A stretch of DNA of 64,000 nt, from assembly GCA_001873065.1 (NCBI GenBank), contig MNYM01000010.1, forward strand, positions 41,373 through 105,372. Reading direction: 5' to 3'. Below, piece after piece: positions 16,672 through 26,029 of the stretch. Source of the stretch: Flavobacteriaceae bacterium CG2_30_31_66 (GTDB lineage Bacteria; Bacteroidota; Bacteroidia; Flavobacteriales; Flavobacteriaceae). The notes beneath the pieces were generated by a model. That model was not told the DNA's origin, ran no database searches, and worked only from the letters and a program-made list of their open reading frames with translations. The position numbers and the translations under genes were made by a program. Positions within the stretch are counted from its first letter, which is position 1. Every line of letters starts with the position of its first letter.

Positions 16672-17310
16672 TTAAGACGTTGGCTCTGCATCCGAAATGA
16701 TTTGAGGATAAGCAGTTTTTATAAATTCTACTTTGCTTTTCAAATCTTCAGATTTGTCTTTTGAACTCTTTTTAGCCTCGTCATAAGCATTTTCTAACTG
16801 ATCAAAAGTCATTTGATACTTTTTCAAGGATAGTTTATTTCTTAACTCAGTATAGGCTCTTAAAAGTTCATTTTGAACCTTGATATACATACCGTATTCA
16901 GTACCTCTGTCACTTTGAACAGAAATAATTGCTTTGTTTGGATGGTCCGAAGAAAGAGGACTTTTTTCTCCTTGACAATAATCACAAGGTTTTCCTGGTG
17001 AGCCGTCTTCACCAGCGTTTCCAATACCACCACCATTATCAATAAATTTCATAGCAGCATCTTTTAAGTCTTTAATTTGCATACGCTCATTTTCAACTAA
17101 GAGTTCGTTATTTCTATTAATAAGAACTACGAAAATATTCTTTTCTTTGATGATTGGTGGAACATAATCTTTTGGTGGCTTTTCTGATAACTTCTTAGAC
17201 ACCCCTGAATCTACGTTCATTGTTGTTGTCACTAAGAAGAAAATCAATAACAGAAAAGCAATGTCCGCCATTGAACCTGCATTAATTTCTGGATTTTCTC
17301 TTCTTGCCAT
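16672..17310 (-). CDS. exbD: ExbD/TolR-type biopolymer transport protein with CxxC insertion
   Basis: A 212-aa paralogue of the following gene. The membrane helix holds Asp16 in SMADIAFLLLIFFLVTTTM. The periplasmic part is longer than the E. coli type: a Gly-rich loop ends in KPCDYCQGEKSPL (two Cys in a CxxC arrangement) and there is an extra helical C-terminus (about 150-212). The Cys pair may form a disulfide in the periplasm. It sits between the membrane protein and the second ExbD. Confidence 0.92.
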   Translation of the reverse strand: MARRENPEINAGSMADIAFLLLIFFLVTTTMNVDSGVSKKLSEKPPKDYVPPIIKEKNIFVVLINRNNELLVENERMQIKDLKDAAMKFIDNGGGIGNAGEDGSPGKPCDYCQGEKSPLSSDHPNKAIISVQSDRGTEYGMYIKVQNELLRAYTELRNKLSLKKYQMTFDQLENAYDEAKKSSKDKSEDLKSKVEFIKTAYPQIISDAEPTS

Positions 17311-17314
17311 AATT

Positions 17315-17776
17315 TTATGATTTAATCAGACCTTTTACCAAATCCACTACGAAAAATAGTCCAGCAATACCACCTAAAATAATGCTATACCAAATGCCAG
17401 CTCCAACCCATCTGTTTACTGAAGAACCCTCTTCACCTCCAGGTTGTATTCTTCCAGCAGCATCATATACTGCGTTGCTGTCCGACAAAATGTAAGCAAT
17501 AACTAGTAAAATTGCTAAAGCAGCCAAACCTTTCAAAGTTTTGATTAAATTGTCTTTGTTTCCAATCAAACTTTTCAATGAAAGAAAAATTGTAACTGCT
17601 ACCGTTCCTAGAAATAAATAATAGGAAAATGAAATTAAAGGACTAATTACACGGTTTTGAACGTCTACATTTGTTTCAATTGCTTCTGTATCTACCATAA
17701 AAATTCTTATGAAAAAGATACCGCCAATTAAGGCAATTCCAGCAATTAAAAGATTTAAAATTTTAGTACTCTTCAT
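17315..17776 (-). CDS. Hypothetical membrane protein of the Exb operon
   Basis: A 153-aa protein with about four membrane helices (residues 7-27, 47-67, 84-102, 125-147) and a periplasmic loop with GRIQPGGEEGSS. It has no recognisable family motif. It is 4 bases from the first exbD and 8 bases from exbB, so it is tightly embedded in the operon and is likely an accessory subunit of the ExbB-ExbD motor. Confidence 0.8.
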   Translation of the reverse strand: MKSTKILNLLIAGIALIGGIFFIRIFMVDTEAIETNVDVQNRVISPLISFSYYLFLGTVAVTIFLSLKSLIGNKDNLIKTLKGLAALAILLVIAYILSDSNAVYDAAGRIQPGGEEGSSVNRWVGAGIWYSIILGGIAGLFFVVDLVKGLIKS

Positions 17777-17784
17777 AATAAATT

Positions 17785-18507
17785 TTATTTTTTGAATCTA
17801 ACTAATAAATCTACCAATGAGATAGACGCATCTTCCATACTATTTACAATACTATCGATTTTCGCAACGATATAATTGTAAAAAATTTGAAGAATAATTG
17901 CTACAACAAGACCAAATACAGTTGTTAATAAGGCGATTTTAATACCACCTGCTACAACCGCTGGAGAAATGTCATTCGCAACAGCAATATCGTTAAAGGC
18001 ACCAATCATACCAATTACAGTACCCATGAAACCTAGCATTGGAGCCAATGCAATAAATAATGAAATCCAAGAAACATTTTTCTCCAATTGTCCCATTTGA
18101 ACTCCTCCATAAGAGACTACTGCCTTCTCTGCTTCTTCAACACTTTCATCAACTCTGTCTAAACCTTGAAAAAAGATTGAAGCAACTGGTCCTTTTGTGT
18201 TTCTGCAAACTTCTTTAGCAGCTTCAATGCCACCTGAACTTAATGCATCGTCAATATTTGCCAATAATTTTTTTGTATTGGTTGTTGCCATGTTCAAATA
18301 AATGATTCTTTCAATGGCGATTGCTAATCCTAAGATTAACGTTACTAATACGATTCCCATAAATCCTGGGCCACCATCAATAAAGTTTTGCTTTAATACT
18401 TGGTGAAACGTTTTTGCTTCTGTCACTGTTTCTTGCGCAAAAGTTGATTGTATTGCTCCAAAAAACATCAATCCTGTTACAGATAAGGCATTTACTACTT
18501 TTTTCAT
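17785..18507 (-). CDS. exbB: ExbB/MotA/TolQ-family proton channel protein
   Basis: A 240-aa protein with an N-terminal signal-like segment (MKKVVNALSVTGLMFFGAIQ...FAQE), a first core helix (FMGIVLVTLILGLAIAIER) and two later helices that contain the family signature LAPMLGFMGTVIGMIGAF and IALLTTVFGLVVAI. It forms the pentameric stator around the ExbD dimer and uses proton flow to drive TonB. It is the first gene of the four-gene operon; the tonB gene at 43668 could be its partner. Confidence 0.94.
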   Translation of the reverse strand: MKKVVNALSVTGLMFFGAIQSTFAQETVTEAKTFHQVLKQNFIDGGPGFMGIVLVTLILGLAIAIERIIYLNMATTNTKKLLANIDDALSSGGIEAAKEVCRNTKGPVASIFFQGLDRVDESVEEAEKAVVSYGGVQMGQLEKNVSWISLFIALAPMLGFMGTVIGMIGAFNDIAVANDISPAVVAGGIKIALLTTVFGLVVAIILQIFYNYIVAKIDSIVNSMEDASISLVDLLVRFKK

Positions 18508-18749
18508 CTTGGTTATAAATTAATTTTAATAGTTAACGGGTTAAAGATATAAATTTTCAAATCAAAAATAGAATTTATATGAAATTTTCTGCAACTAAAA
18601 AAAATTCAAATCTATTCCACTTTATTTTGGGGCAAGTAACAAAAAATGTTAGGCATAAAAAAATTTTTTTTTAGCTATTTATTGACAAAGCACATTTATT
18701 TTTAAAAATAGGTCTTACAATGTTCAATCAAATCAAAAAATAATTATTT

Positions 18750-19781
18750 CTATGAAATTTCGCCTCTTAGTGAAGTTTCAAAATGATTTGTAAATTCAAT
18801 CAAAGAAAAATTCTCATTCAATAAATACATTAATTTTGCAACAGCAGCCTCTGTAGTGATATCTTTTCCACTCACAACGCCAATTTTTTTCAAAGCAACA
18901 CTCGTTTCATAGTGTCCTTGGTTCACATTTCCACCCAAACATTGCGTCACATTTACAATGCGGATATTTTTCTCAATAGCATTTTTAATAAGGTGCACAA
19001 ACCAATTTTCTGAAGGCGCATTTCCTGAACCATAAGTTTCTAATACAACTCCTTTTAAATTTTTGATTGACAGAATACTTTTCAGCACATTTTCAACGAT
19101 TCCAGGGAAAATTTTAATGATAACAATATCTGTTACTAATTTTTTTCGAACAATTAAAGGCAGATTTTCGTCAGAAACACGCAGTAAATAATGTTCATGG
19201 AACTTTAAATACACACCACTTTCCGCCAATGGCGGATAATTCATCGACACAAATGCTTCAAATTGTTCAGCGTTCATTTTGGTTGTTCTGTTTGCTCTGT
19301 ACAATTTATATTCAAAATATAAACACACTTCTTGAATCATAGGTTTGCCGTTTTTTTGAGCAGAAGCAACTTCAATTGAAGTGATTAAATTTTCTTTGGC
19401 ATCGGTGCGTAAATCGCCAATTGGCAGTTGCGAACCAGTAAAAATAATTGGCTTTTGCAGATTTTCGAGCATAAAACTGATGGCAGAAGAAGTATATGAC
19501 ATCGTATCAGAACCAGAAAGTACTACAAACCCATCAAATAAATCATAATTTTTCTCAATAATTTCTACAATATCCATATAATATTGAGTGTTCATGTTTG
19601 AGGAATCAATAGGTGTTTCAAAAGAAATGGTGTGAATCTGACAATTGAGTTGCTGTAATTCAGGGATTTTTTCTGAAATCTGACTAAAATCAAATGCTTT
19701 CAATGCGTTAGAATCATAATCTTTCATCATTCCAATGGTTCCTCCTGTGTAAATCAGTAAAATTGTAGGTTTTGTTGTCAT
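18750..19781 (-). CDS. ansA: Type I L-asparaginase
   Basis: Hydrolyses asparagine to aspartate and ammonia. The 343-aa protein has the first catalytic Thr in IYTGGTIGMM, the second site SGSDTMSYT, and the Lys motif TDAKENL. There is no signal peptide, so it is the cytoplasmic type I form. It lies upstream of exbB on the same strand with a 242-base gap and no obvious terminator between. Confidence 0.94.
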   Translation of the reverse strand: MTTKPTILLIYTGGTIGMMKDYDSNALKAFDFSQISEKIPELQQLNCQIHTISFETPIDSSNMNTQYYMDIVEIIEKNYDLFDGFVVLSGSDTMSYTSSAISFMLENLQKPIIFTGSQLPIGDLRTDAKENLITSIEVASAQKNGKPMIQEVCLYFEYKLYRANRTTKMNAEQFEAFVSMNYPPLAESGVYLKFHEHYLLRVSDENLPLIVRKKLVTDIVIIKIFPGIVENVLKSILSIKNLKGVVLETYGSGNAPSENWFVHLIKNAIEKNIRIVNVTQCLGGNVNQGHYETSVALKKIGVVSGKDITTEAAVAKLMYLLNENFSLIEFTNHFETSLRGEIS

Positions 19782-19873
19782 TTTGACACTTTTTTTATTC
19801 GAATTAATTTTGGAATAATTTATGTTGTAAATTTATCGAACAATTTCGACATTAATAATTAAACGTAAAAATT

Positions 19874-20572
19874 ATGATTGGATTTTATATTTTAATAGGT
19901 GTAATCTCTTTGGTTAGCTGGATTATCAGCAATACTCTGAAGAAAAAATTTGATAAATACTCAAAAGTTAGCTTGAGAAATGGCATGAGTGGTGCTGAAA
20001 TAGCCGAAAAAATGCTTGCAGATCATGGCATTCGTGATGTAAAAGTTATTTCTACTCCTGGTAGATTGACAGATCATTACAATCCTTTAGACAAAACTGT
20101 AAATTTGAGTGAATCCGTTTTTAACCAAAGAAATGCCTCTGCTGCTGCTGTTGCTGCGCACGAAGTTGGTCACGCAGTTCAGCATGCAACTGCTTATGAA
20201 TGGTTGACAATGCGTTCTAAATTGGTGCCAGTTGTGAATATTTCTTCACGTTTTTCTCAATGGCTTGTGATTGGTGGATTGATTTTAGGTGCAGGTGCAG
20301 GACAAACTGGTTTTGGTTTCACAATTGCTGTTATTGGATTGATTTTCATGGCGTTAGCAACTATTTTCAGCTTTATTACTTTGCCAGTTGAGTATGACGC
20401 AAGTAATAGAGCTTTGGCTTGGTTAAAAAACAAAAATATGGTTTCTCAGCAAGAATTAGAAGGTTCTACTGATGCGTTGAAATGGGCAGCAAGAACTTAT
20501 TTAGTAGCTGCAATTGGCTCATTAGCAATGTTGTTATATTGGGCTTTACAAATTTTTGGAAGTAGAGATTAA
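19874..20572 (+). CDS. Neutral zinc metallopeptidase, membrane-bound (YugP-like)
   Basis: A 232-aa protein with an N-terminal membrane helix, the zinc motif HEVGH (in VAAHEVGHAVQH, about residues 95-106), then three more hydrophobic segments. This is the layout of the Zn_peptidase_2/YugP family. The third zinc ligand could be the Glu in LPVEYDASNRAL. The role is unknown, probably membrane protein quality control. It is divergent from ansA and followed by a strong terminator. Confidence 0.9.
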   Translation: MIGFYILIGVISLVSWIISNTLKKKFDKYSKVSLRNGMSGAEIAEKMLADHGIRDVKVISTPGRLTDHYNPLDKTVNLSESVFNQRNASAAAVAAHEVGHAVQHATAYEWLTMRSKLVPVVNISSRFSQWLVIGGLILGAGAGQTGFGFTIAVIGLIFMALATIFSFITLPVEYDASNRALAWLKNKNMVSQQELEGSTDALKWAARTYLVAAIGSLAMLLYWALQIFGSRD

Positions 20573-20646
20573 TTCATCAATAAACTAATGAGTTTATGTG
20601 AAAATGTAGCAATTCATTAATTTAATAATGAAATTTTAAATAATTT

Positions 20647-20678
20647 ATCCGAAAGTATCATTGCTTTCGGATTTTTTA
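20647..20678 (+). terminator. Terminator after the zinc metallopeptidase
   Basis: The stem ATCCGAAAG / CTTTCGGAT with an 8-base loop is followed by TTTTTT. Confidence 0.85.
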
Positions 20679-20711
20679 TTTCAAACTTTTAAAGCGATAA
20701 ACTTTAAAACT

Positions 20712-21806
20712 TTAAAAATACTCCCCAGAAAGTGTGCTTGCATTTTTTTTATTTGGGCGCAATTTGAGTAAAAAGATTCCCAACTTTACAAAAAAATCAC
20801 TTTTTGTGAGTGAGAAAATTCTTTTTTGAGCAATTTTTGAGCGTTTGTAGTTTGATAAAAATCTTTTTCTCCAAGTTTGTTCGTAATCAGACAAGTGAAT
20901 TATTGAATTATTTTTGATGGATTTCACAATGAATTCACTTGCCATGATGGCAGATTCAAAAATAAATTTATATCCTTCACCAACAATTGGGTTTACTTGA
21001 GAGACACTATCACCTACACAAACTAAATTTTCAATAACAAATTTATCCAAAACTGGTGTGATAGGAATACTGCCTCCTTCAACAATTTCATTGTCTTTTT
21101 CGACAAGTTTTTTGATATTGGGCAACTGTAAAACTTCATTCAGTCTTTCTTTTAAACCTTTCACCATTGTCTCATCAAATGTGCCAAATCCAATGATCGC
21201 TCTTTGATTTTTTAAAGGAAAAATCCAACCATAACCTCCCTTATACTCTTTTCCAAGAAGTAAATAGGCTTCATCAGATTTTCCAAAATATTTTACGTTG
21301 TATTCAACACCAACCGCCAAAACAGGATTCTTGATTTGTAATCCTACTTTTTTGCTGAGAATTCCTGCTGTGCCAGAACAATCCACAAAAATTGTTGCTT
21401 GATAAGAATTCCCATTTTTATCTGAAACAGCCGTAAAAGTTTTTTCTGAATTTTGATGAATTTGATTGATGTGAACATCCAATTGAATGTCAACAAAATT
21501 TTTATCCAAAGAAGCAATTAATTCCTCATGAACCTTTTTTTTATCAAGAATAACAGCATCTACATAAATGTGTTCTTGTAAATTTTTGGCTTGAATGATA
21601 ATAGAATTTATTTTTTGAGCTACCACATTTTCAGTCAAACCAAAATCTGCTATTTTGATAAAACTTCCTAAAGTATTGAATGAAATATCTAAAAGATTTT
21701 TCTTTCGATCCAACAATAAGGTTTTGCATTGTTGTTTACCAAGTTCTCTTGCTAGCATTAAACCTGCAGTTCCTGCACCAACAATAACAACCTCATATTT
21801 TTTCAT
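20712..21806 (-). CDS. FAD-dependent oxidoreductase, geranylgeranyl-reductase-like
   Basis: A 364-aa flavoprotein. The start MKKYEVVIVGAGTAGLMLAR gives a textbook FAD dinucleotide fold (GxGxxG) right at the N-terminus; a TTG 21 bases upstream, overlapping the lepA stop, is less likely. A second FAD motif, VCVGDSVSQVNPIVGEGY, lies near 265-282. These are features of the geranylgeranyl reductase/lycopene cyclase-type flavoproteins. The substrate is unknown. The gene follows lepA by 17 bases. Confidence 0.82.
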   Translation of the reverse strand: MKKYEVVIVGAGTAGLMLARELGKQQCKTLLLDRKKNLLDISFNTLGSFIKIADFGLTENVVAQKINSIIIQAKNLQEHIYVDAVILDKKKVHEELIASLDKNFVDIQLDVHINQIHQNSEKTFTAVSDKNGNSYQATIFVDCSGTAGILSKKVGLQIKNPVLAVGVEYNVKYFGKSDEAYLLLGKEYKGGYGWIFPLKNQRAIIGFGTFDETMVKGLKERLNEVLQLPNIKKLVEKDNEIVEGGSIPITPVLDKFVIENLVCVGDSVSQVNPIVGEGYKFIFESAIMASEFIVKSIKNNSIIHLSDYEQTWRKRFLSNYKRSKIAQKRIFSLTKSDFFVKLGIFLLKLRPNKKNASTLSGEYF

Positions 21807-21823
21807 AAAAGCATGGTTAAGTA

Positions 21824-23620
21824 TCAATCATTCAGCTTTAAAACTGCCATAAATGCCTCTTGTGGAATTTCTACATTCCCTACTTGACGCATTCTTTTCT
21901 TACCTTTTTTCTGTTTTTCTAACAATTTTCGTTTACGAGAAATATCACCTCCATAACATTTTGCAGTGACATCTTTTCGCAATGCTTTCACAGTTTCGCG
22001 AGCAATGATTTTTGCGCCAATAGCTGCCTGAATAGGAATGTCAAATTGCTGACGAGGAATCAATTCTTTTAGTTTTTCGCAAATTCGTTTTCCAATTCCA
22101 TAAGCATTATCTATGTGCAATAATGCAGATAGCGCATCCACAGGTTGTGCATTTAACAACATGTCAACGCGCACTAATTTTGATTCTCTCATGCCAATTG
22201 GATGATAATCAAAAGAAGCATATCCTTTAGAAACTGTTTTTAATCGGTCATAAAAATCAAATACAATCTCCGCCAAAGGCATATCAAAAGTCAACTCAAC
22301 TCTTTCAGGAGTTAAATACGTTTGATTCACAATTTGCCCACGTTTTTCAATACACAATCCCATTACTTGCCCTACAAAATCAGATTTTGTGATAATAGAC
22401 GCTTTGATAAAAGGTTCTTCTACTCTGTCTAATTTTGATGGATCAGGCAAATCAGAAGGATTGTTTACAATGATAGGTTTTTGAGGTTCTTTTTTGGTAA
22501 AAGCGTGATAAGAAACGTTTGGAACAGTTGTAATTACAGTCATATTAAATTCACGTTCCAACCGTTCTTGAATGATTTCCATGTGCAACATTCCAAGAAA
22601 TCCACATCGAAAACCAAATCCCAAAGCAGCTGAACTTTCTGCTTGAAACACCAAAGAAGCATCATTTAATTGCAATTTTTCCATTGAAGAACGCAATTCT
22701 TCATACTCTTCTGTATCAACAGGATAAATTCCTGCAAAAACCATTGGTTTTACGTCTTCAAAACCATCTATTTTTTCTGCTGTTGGATTGGCAAAATCAG
22801 TAATGGTATCTCCTACTTTTACTTCTTTTGCAGTTTTAATTCCTGTAATTAAATAACCTACATCTCCTGTTTTTACTTCATTTTTCACTACTTGTGTCAA
22901 CTTTAAAGTACCCACTTCATCAGCTCCATATTGATTGCCTGTTGCCATGAATTTGATTTGCTGATTTTTTTTGATGCTTCCATCAATCACTCTAAAATAG
23001 GTTTCAATTCCTCTATAAGAATTATATACTGAATCAAAAATCAACGCTTTCAAGGGCGCATCAGGATTTCCTTTTGGCGGCGGAATTTTGCGAATAATTG
23101 CTTCCAAAATATTGCCAACTCCAAAACCCGTTTTTCCACTTGCATGAATAACTTCTTCGGGTTTGCATCCCAATAATTCTATGATATCATCAGTTACTTC
23201 TTCTGGATTTGCAGAAGGCAAATCCACTTTATTCAACACAGGAATAATTTCCAAATCGTTTTCTAAAGCCAAATATAAGTTTGAAATCGTTTGTGCTTGG
23301 ATACTTTGAGCGGCATCAACAATCAACAAAGCGCCTTCACAAGCCGCAATTGAACGTGAAACTTCATAAGAAAAATCTACGTGACCAGGAGTGTCTATTA
23401 AGTTTAAAGTATATTTTTCACCTTCAAATTCATAATCCATCTGAATTGCATGGGACTTGATGGTAATGCCACGTTCGCGTTCCAAATCCATATTATCTAG
23501 CAATTGTTCCTGTTTTTCACGCTCGGTTACAGTGCCCGTAAAATCTAATAAACGGTCTGCTAACGTGCTTTTACCATGATCAATGTGCGCGATAATGCAA
23601 AAATTTCTGATGTTTTTCAT
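21824..23620 (-). CDS. lepA: Elongation factor 4 (LepA)
   Basis: A ribosome-bound GTPase that helps back-translocation and assembly under stress. 598 aa from the start at 23620, which gives [19 protein letters not shown]; a longer frame from 23677 overlaps the promoter box. G motifs are [14 protein letters not shown] and NKVDLP. The C-terminal LepA-specific domain ([19 protein letters not shown]) is complete. A TATATTTG box lies at 23649-23656 on the minus strand. Confidence 0.98.
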   Translation of the reverse strand: MKNIRNFCIIAHIDHGKSTLADRLLDFTGTVTEREKQEQLLDNMDLERERGITIKSHAIQMDYEFEGEKYTLNLIDTPGHVDFSYEVSRSIAACEGALLIVDAAQSIQAQTISNLYLALENDLEIIPVLNKVDLPSANPEEVTDDIIELLGCKPEEVIHASGKTGFGVGNILEAIIRKIPPPKGNPDAPLKALIFDSVYNSYRGIETYFRVIDGSIKKNQQIKFMATGNQYGADEVGTLKLTQVVKNEVKTGDVGYLITGIKTAKEVKVGDTITDFANPTAEKIDGFEDVKPMVFAGIYPVDTEEYEELRSSMEKLQLNDASLVFQAESSAALGFGFRCGFLGMLHMEIIQERLEREFNMTVITTVPNVSYHAFTKKEPQKPIIVNNPSDLPDPSKLDRVEEPFIKASIITKSDFVGQVMGLCIEKRGQIVNQTYLTPERVELTFDMPLAEIVFDFYDRLKTVSKGYASFDYHPIGMRESKLVRVDMLLNAQPVDALSALLHIDNAYGIGKRICEKLKELIPRQQFDIPIQAAIGAKIIARETVKALRKDVTAKCYGGDISRKRKLLEKQKKGKKRMRQVGNVEIPQEAFMAVLKLND

Positions 23621-23648
23621 ACTTGTAAAACTAACTAATTTTAACTTA

Positions 23649-23656
23649 CAAATATA
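23649..23656 (-). promoter_or_regulatory. -7 promoter box for lepA
   Basis: TATATTTG on the minus strand, 28 bases before the lepA start. Its position inside the longer possible frame supports the shorter start. Confidence 0.55.
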
Positions 23657-23893
23657 AGTTATTTCATTAGCATCCAAAATAAAAAACCGCTATGAAAAGG
23701 CGAACAGTTTAATAAGTTTTTATTTTTTAAAAACAATTTAGAAAAAAAAAACACAATTATTCATATAAAATTAACTCAAAAAATCATTTTTCTAAAAAAA
23801 ATGGTTTCATATTATTAATGTTTTACTTCTATAAAAGATATCTCCTAAAGCACAAACTTTTAAAGAGTGTGAATACTTAAAACTCTTTTCCCT
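23657..23893. other. Divergent lepA-queG intergenic region
   Basis: AT-rich with A runs. Apart from the promoter boxes at each end no feature was recognised. Confidence 0.4.
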
Positions 23894-23901
23894 TATTTTT
23901 G
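23894..23901 (+). promoter_or_regulatory. -7 promoter box for queG
   Basis: TATTTTTG lies 5 bases before the queG ATG at 23907, again implying a leaderless message. Confidence 0.5.
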
Positions 23902-23906
23902 TTTCT

Positions 23907-24827
23907 ATGAAAATCAATCATGCGCAATTTATCAAACAAGAAGCCAAGCGTCTGGGTTTTTTAGCCTGCGGAATTGCCAAAGCCGAATTTTTAGCTGAGG
24001 AAGCTCCTCGTTTGGAAAACTGGTTGCAACAAGGTTTTCATGGGGAAATGCAGTATATGGAAAACCATTTTGACATGCGTTTAGACCCAAGATTGTTGGT
24101 AGAGAATGCCAAATCTGTGATTTCACTTTCCTATAATTATTATCCTGCACAACTACAAAACAAGGAATCGTATAAAATTTCGAAATATGCCTATGGTGAA
24201 GATTATCATCAAGTGATCAAAGAAAAATTACGAGAATTATTGGCAAGTATTCAGCAAGAAATTGGCGAAGTTGCTGGACGTTGTTTTGTAGATTCTGCTC
24301 CTGTTTTGGAACGTGCTTGGGCGGAAAAAGCAGGTTTGGGCTGGAACGGAAAGCATTCTTTATTGATTGAAAAACAGCAAGGATCTTTCTTTTTTTTGGC
24401 AGAATTGATTGTAGATTTGAAATTAGAATACGACCAACCAACCACCACCAATCATTGTGGTTCGTGCACAAAATGCATTGATGCTTGCCCAACAGCGGCT
24501 ATTTTGCCCAACAATACTGTTGATGCTAGCAAATGTATTTCCTATTTTACCATCGAATTGAAAGAAAATATCCCGTCTCATTTTAAAAATCAATTTCAAG
24601 ATTGGATTTTTGGTTGCGATATTTGTCAGGATGTTTGCCCTTGGAATCGATTTTCAAAAGCACACAATGAACCTTTATTTCATCCAAATGAAGAAATGTT
24701 GCAATTTACCAAAAGAGATTGGGAAGAAATTACGAAAGAAACCTTTCAAAAAGTATTTAAAAAATCTGCTGTAAAAAGAACTAAGTTTTCAGGATTGCAT
24801 CGAAATATTCGTTTTTTAAAAGATTAA
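23907..24827 (+). CDS. queG: Epoxyqueuosine reductase
   Basis: Last step of queuosine synthesis in tRNA: reduces epoxyqueuosine to queuosine using cobalamin and Fe-S clusters. 306 aa. Two [4Fe-4S] motifs are visible, [12 protein letters not shown] (about 187-198) and [11 protein letters not shown] (about 237-247). The N-terminal cobalamin-binding region precedes them. The C-terminal HEAT-like repeats of longer homologues are absent, as in other Bacteroidota. The 3' end overlaps the convergent LacI gene by 12 bases. Confidence 0.95.
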   Translation: MKINHAQFIKQEAKRLGFLACGIAKAEFLAEEAPRLENWLQQGFHGEMQYMENHFDMRLDPRLLVENAKSVISLSYNYYPAQLQNKESYKISKYAYGEDYHQVIKEKLRELLASIQQEIGEVAGRCFVDSAPVLERAWAEKAGLGWNGKHSLLIEKQQGSFFFLAELIVDLKLEYDQPTTTNHCGSCTKCIDACPTAAILPNNTVDASKCISYFTIELKENIPSHFKNQFQDWIFGCDICQDVCPWNRFSKAHNEPLFHPNEEMLQFTKRDWEEITKETFQKVFKKSAVKRTKFSGLHRNIRFLKD

Positions 24828-25841
24828 TTTTTTGGTAGAATCTCTGATCACCAGAGTGGTTTCTAAAATTTCTTCTCGGTAAACAATGCTCTTTTTTTCT
24901 TTTTTATCTTTGATTTCTTTGTATAATAGTTTAAACGCTTTTTTTCCCATTTCAAACCCAGGTTGATTGATTGTCGTCAATGAAGGCGAAATTACGGAAG
25001 CCATAAACCAGTTACTGAAACCAACAATATTCATTTGCTCGGGCACTTTGATACCCTGTTTATTGAATTCTGTGATTGCGCCAATAGCAACCAAATCTGT
25101 ATTGATAAAAATACCATCAACCTCTTTATGGTCTTGAAGCAATTGATTTGCATAAAATTTTCCTTCCTCAAAACTCATGTCGTTTAAAAGATACACCAGT
25201 GATGAGTCGTATGAAATTTGATGGTCGATTAACGCTTGTTTGTATCCTAAAAAGCGGTCGATCGAATTTTGTGGTAACAAAGGCCCTCTAAAATGAGCAA
25301 TTCTTTTACACCCGATATCAATCAAATGTTGGGTAGCTTTATAGGCTGCTTTTCTATCGTCAATGATTACTTTTGAACATTTCACCACTTTGGCAATTTT
25401 ATCAAACATTACCAAAGGCGTATCATTTTCTATAATTTCTGAAAGATGTTTATAATCTGCAGTGCCATTTGCCAATGAAATTAAAATGCCATCTACTCTT
25501 TTACTAAGCAGCAATTCTATTTGTTGTTTTTCCAAATCATACGATTCGTTCGATTGCAGTGTGATGACCAAATAGCCTTTTTTTTCTGCTTGAGAAATAA
25601 TGCCTTTGATAACGGTCGAAAAGAAATGATGTACAATTTCAGGAATAATCAATCCAATTGTTTTTGATTCTTTTGTTCTTAAATTTACCGCAAATGAATT
25701 TGGTTTATAATGCAACATAGAAGCAGTTTCTCTGACCAATTTTCGTGTTTTTTTACTCACATCAGGATAGTCTTTCAATGCTTTTGAAACTGTTGTGATA
25801 GAAATATTGAGTTTTTCGGCTATTTGTTTTAATGTGACCAA
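24816..25841 (-). CDS. LacI-family transcriptional regulator of the sucrose-type locus
   Basis: A 341-aa repressor-type protein. The N-terminal LacI helix-turn-helix is [21 protein letters not shown]; the rest is a periplasmic-binding-protein-like effector domain ([31 protein letters not shown]). TTG start. A TATATTTA box lies at 25889-25896 (minus). It is divergent from the TonB-dependent receptor gene and two LacI-type operators lie in the space between, so it very likely controls that operon and itself. The effector is probably a sugar or sugar phosphate. Confidence 0.95.
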   Translation of the reverse strand: MVTLKQIAEKLNISITTVSKALKDYPDVSKKTRKLVRETASMLHYKPNSFAVNLRTKESKTIGLIIPEIVHHFFSTVIKGIISQAEKKGYLVITLQSNESYDLEKQQIELLLSKRVDGILISLANGTADYKHLSEIIENDTPLVMFDKIAKVVKCSKVIIDDRKAAYKATQHLIDIGCKRIAHFRGPLLPQNSIDRFLGYKQALIDHQISYDSSLVYLLNDMSFEEGKFYANQLLQDHKEVDGIFINTDLVAIGAITEFNKQGIKVPEQMNIVGFSNWFMASVISPSLTTINQPGFEMGKKAFKLLYKEIKDKKEKKSIVYREEILETTLVIRDSTKKLIF

Positions 25842-25906
25842 TTTTTTAAATACTTAATTTTAAGTTGAACATGCATTTTTAAAATGGTTAAATATACTAA
25901 AAAAAC

Positions 25907-25926
25907 AAATCGAAAACGTTTTTGTT
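25907..25926. promoter_or_regulatory. LacI-type operator, site 1 (imperfect)
   Basis: AAATCGAAAACGTTTTTGTT matches the left arm and centre of site 2 but has a degraded right arm. Its centre is 20 bases from that of site 2, about two helix turns, so both sites face the same side. Confidence 0.65.
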
Positions 25927-25948
25927 AAATCGAAAACGTTTTCGATTT
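25927..25948. promoter_or_regulatory. LacI-type operator, site 2 (perfect palindrome)
   Basis: A 22-bp perfect inverted repeat with the core TCGAAAACGTTTTCGA. The central CG and A/T arms are typical of LacI-family operators. It lies between the divergent regulator and receptor genes. Confidence 0.85.
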
Positions 25949-26029
25949 TAATAATATGAAAATGAATGCGCTAAAAATTTACATTTATCAAAAATATTAA
26001 TCGAATTTTTATCTAATTTACAATTTAAC

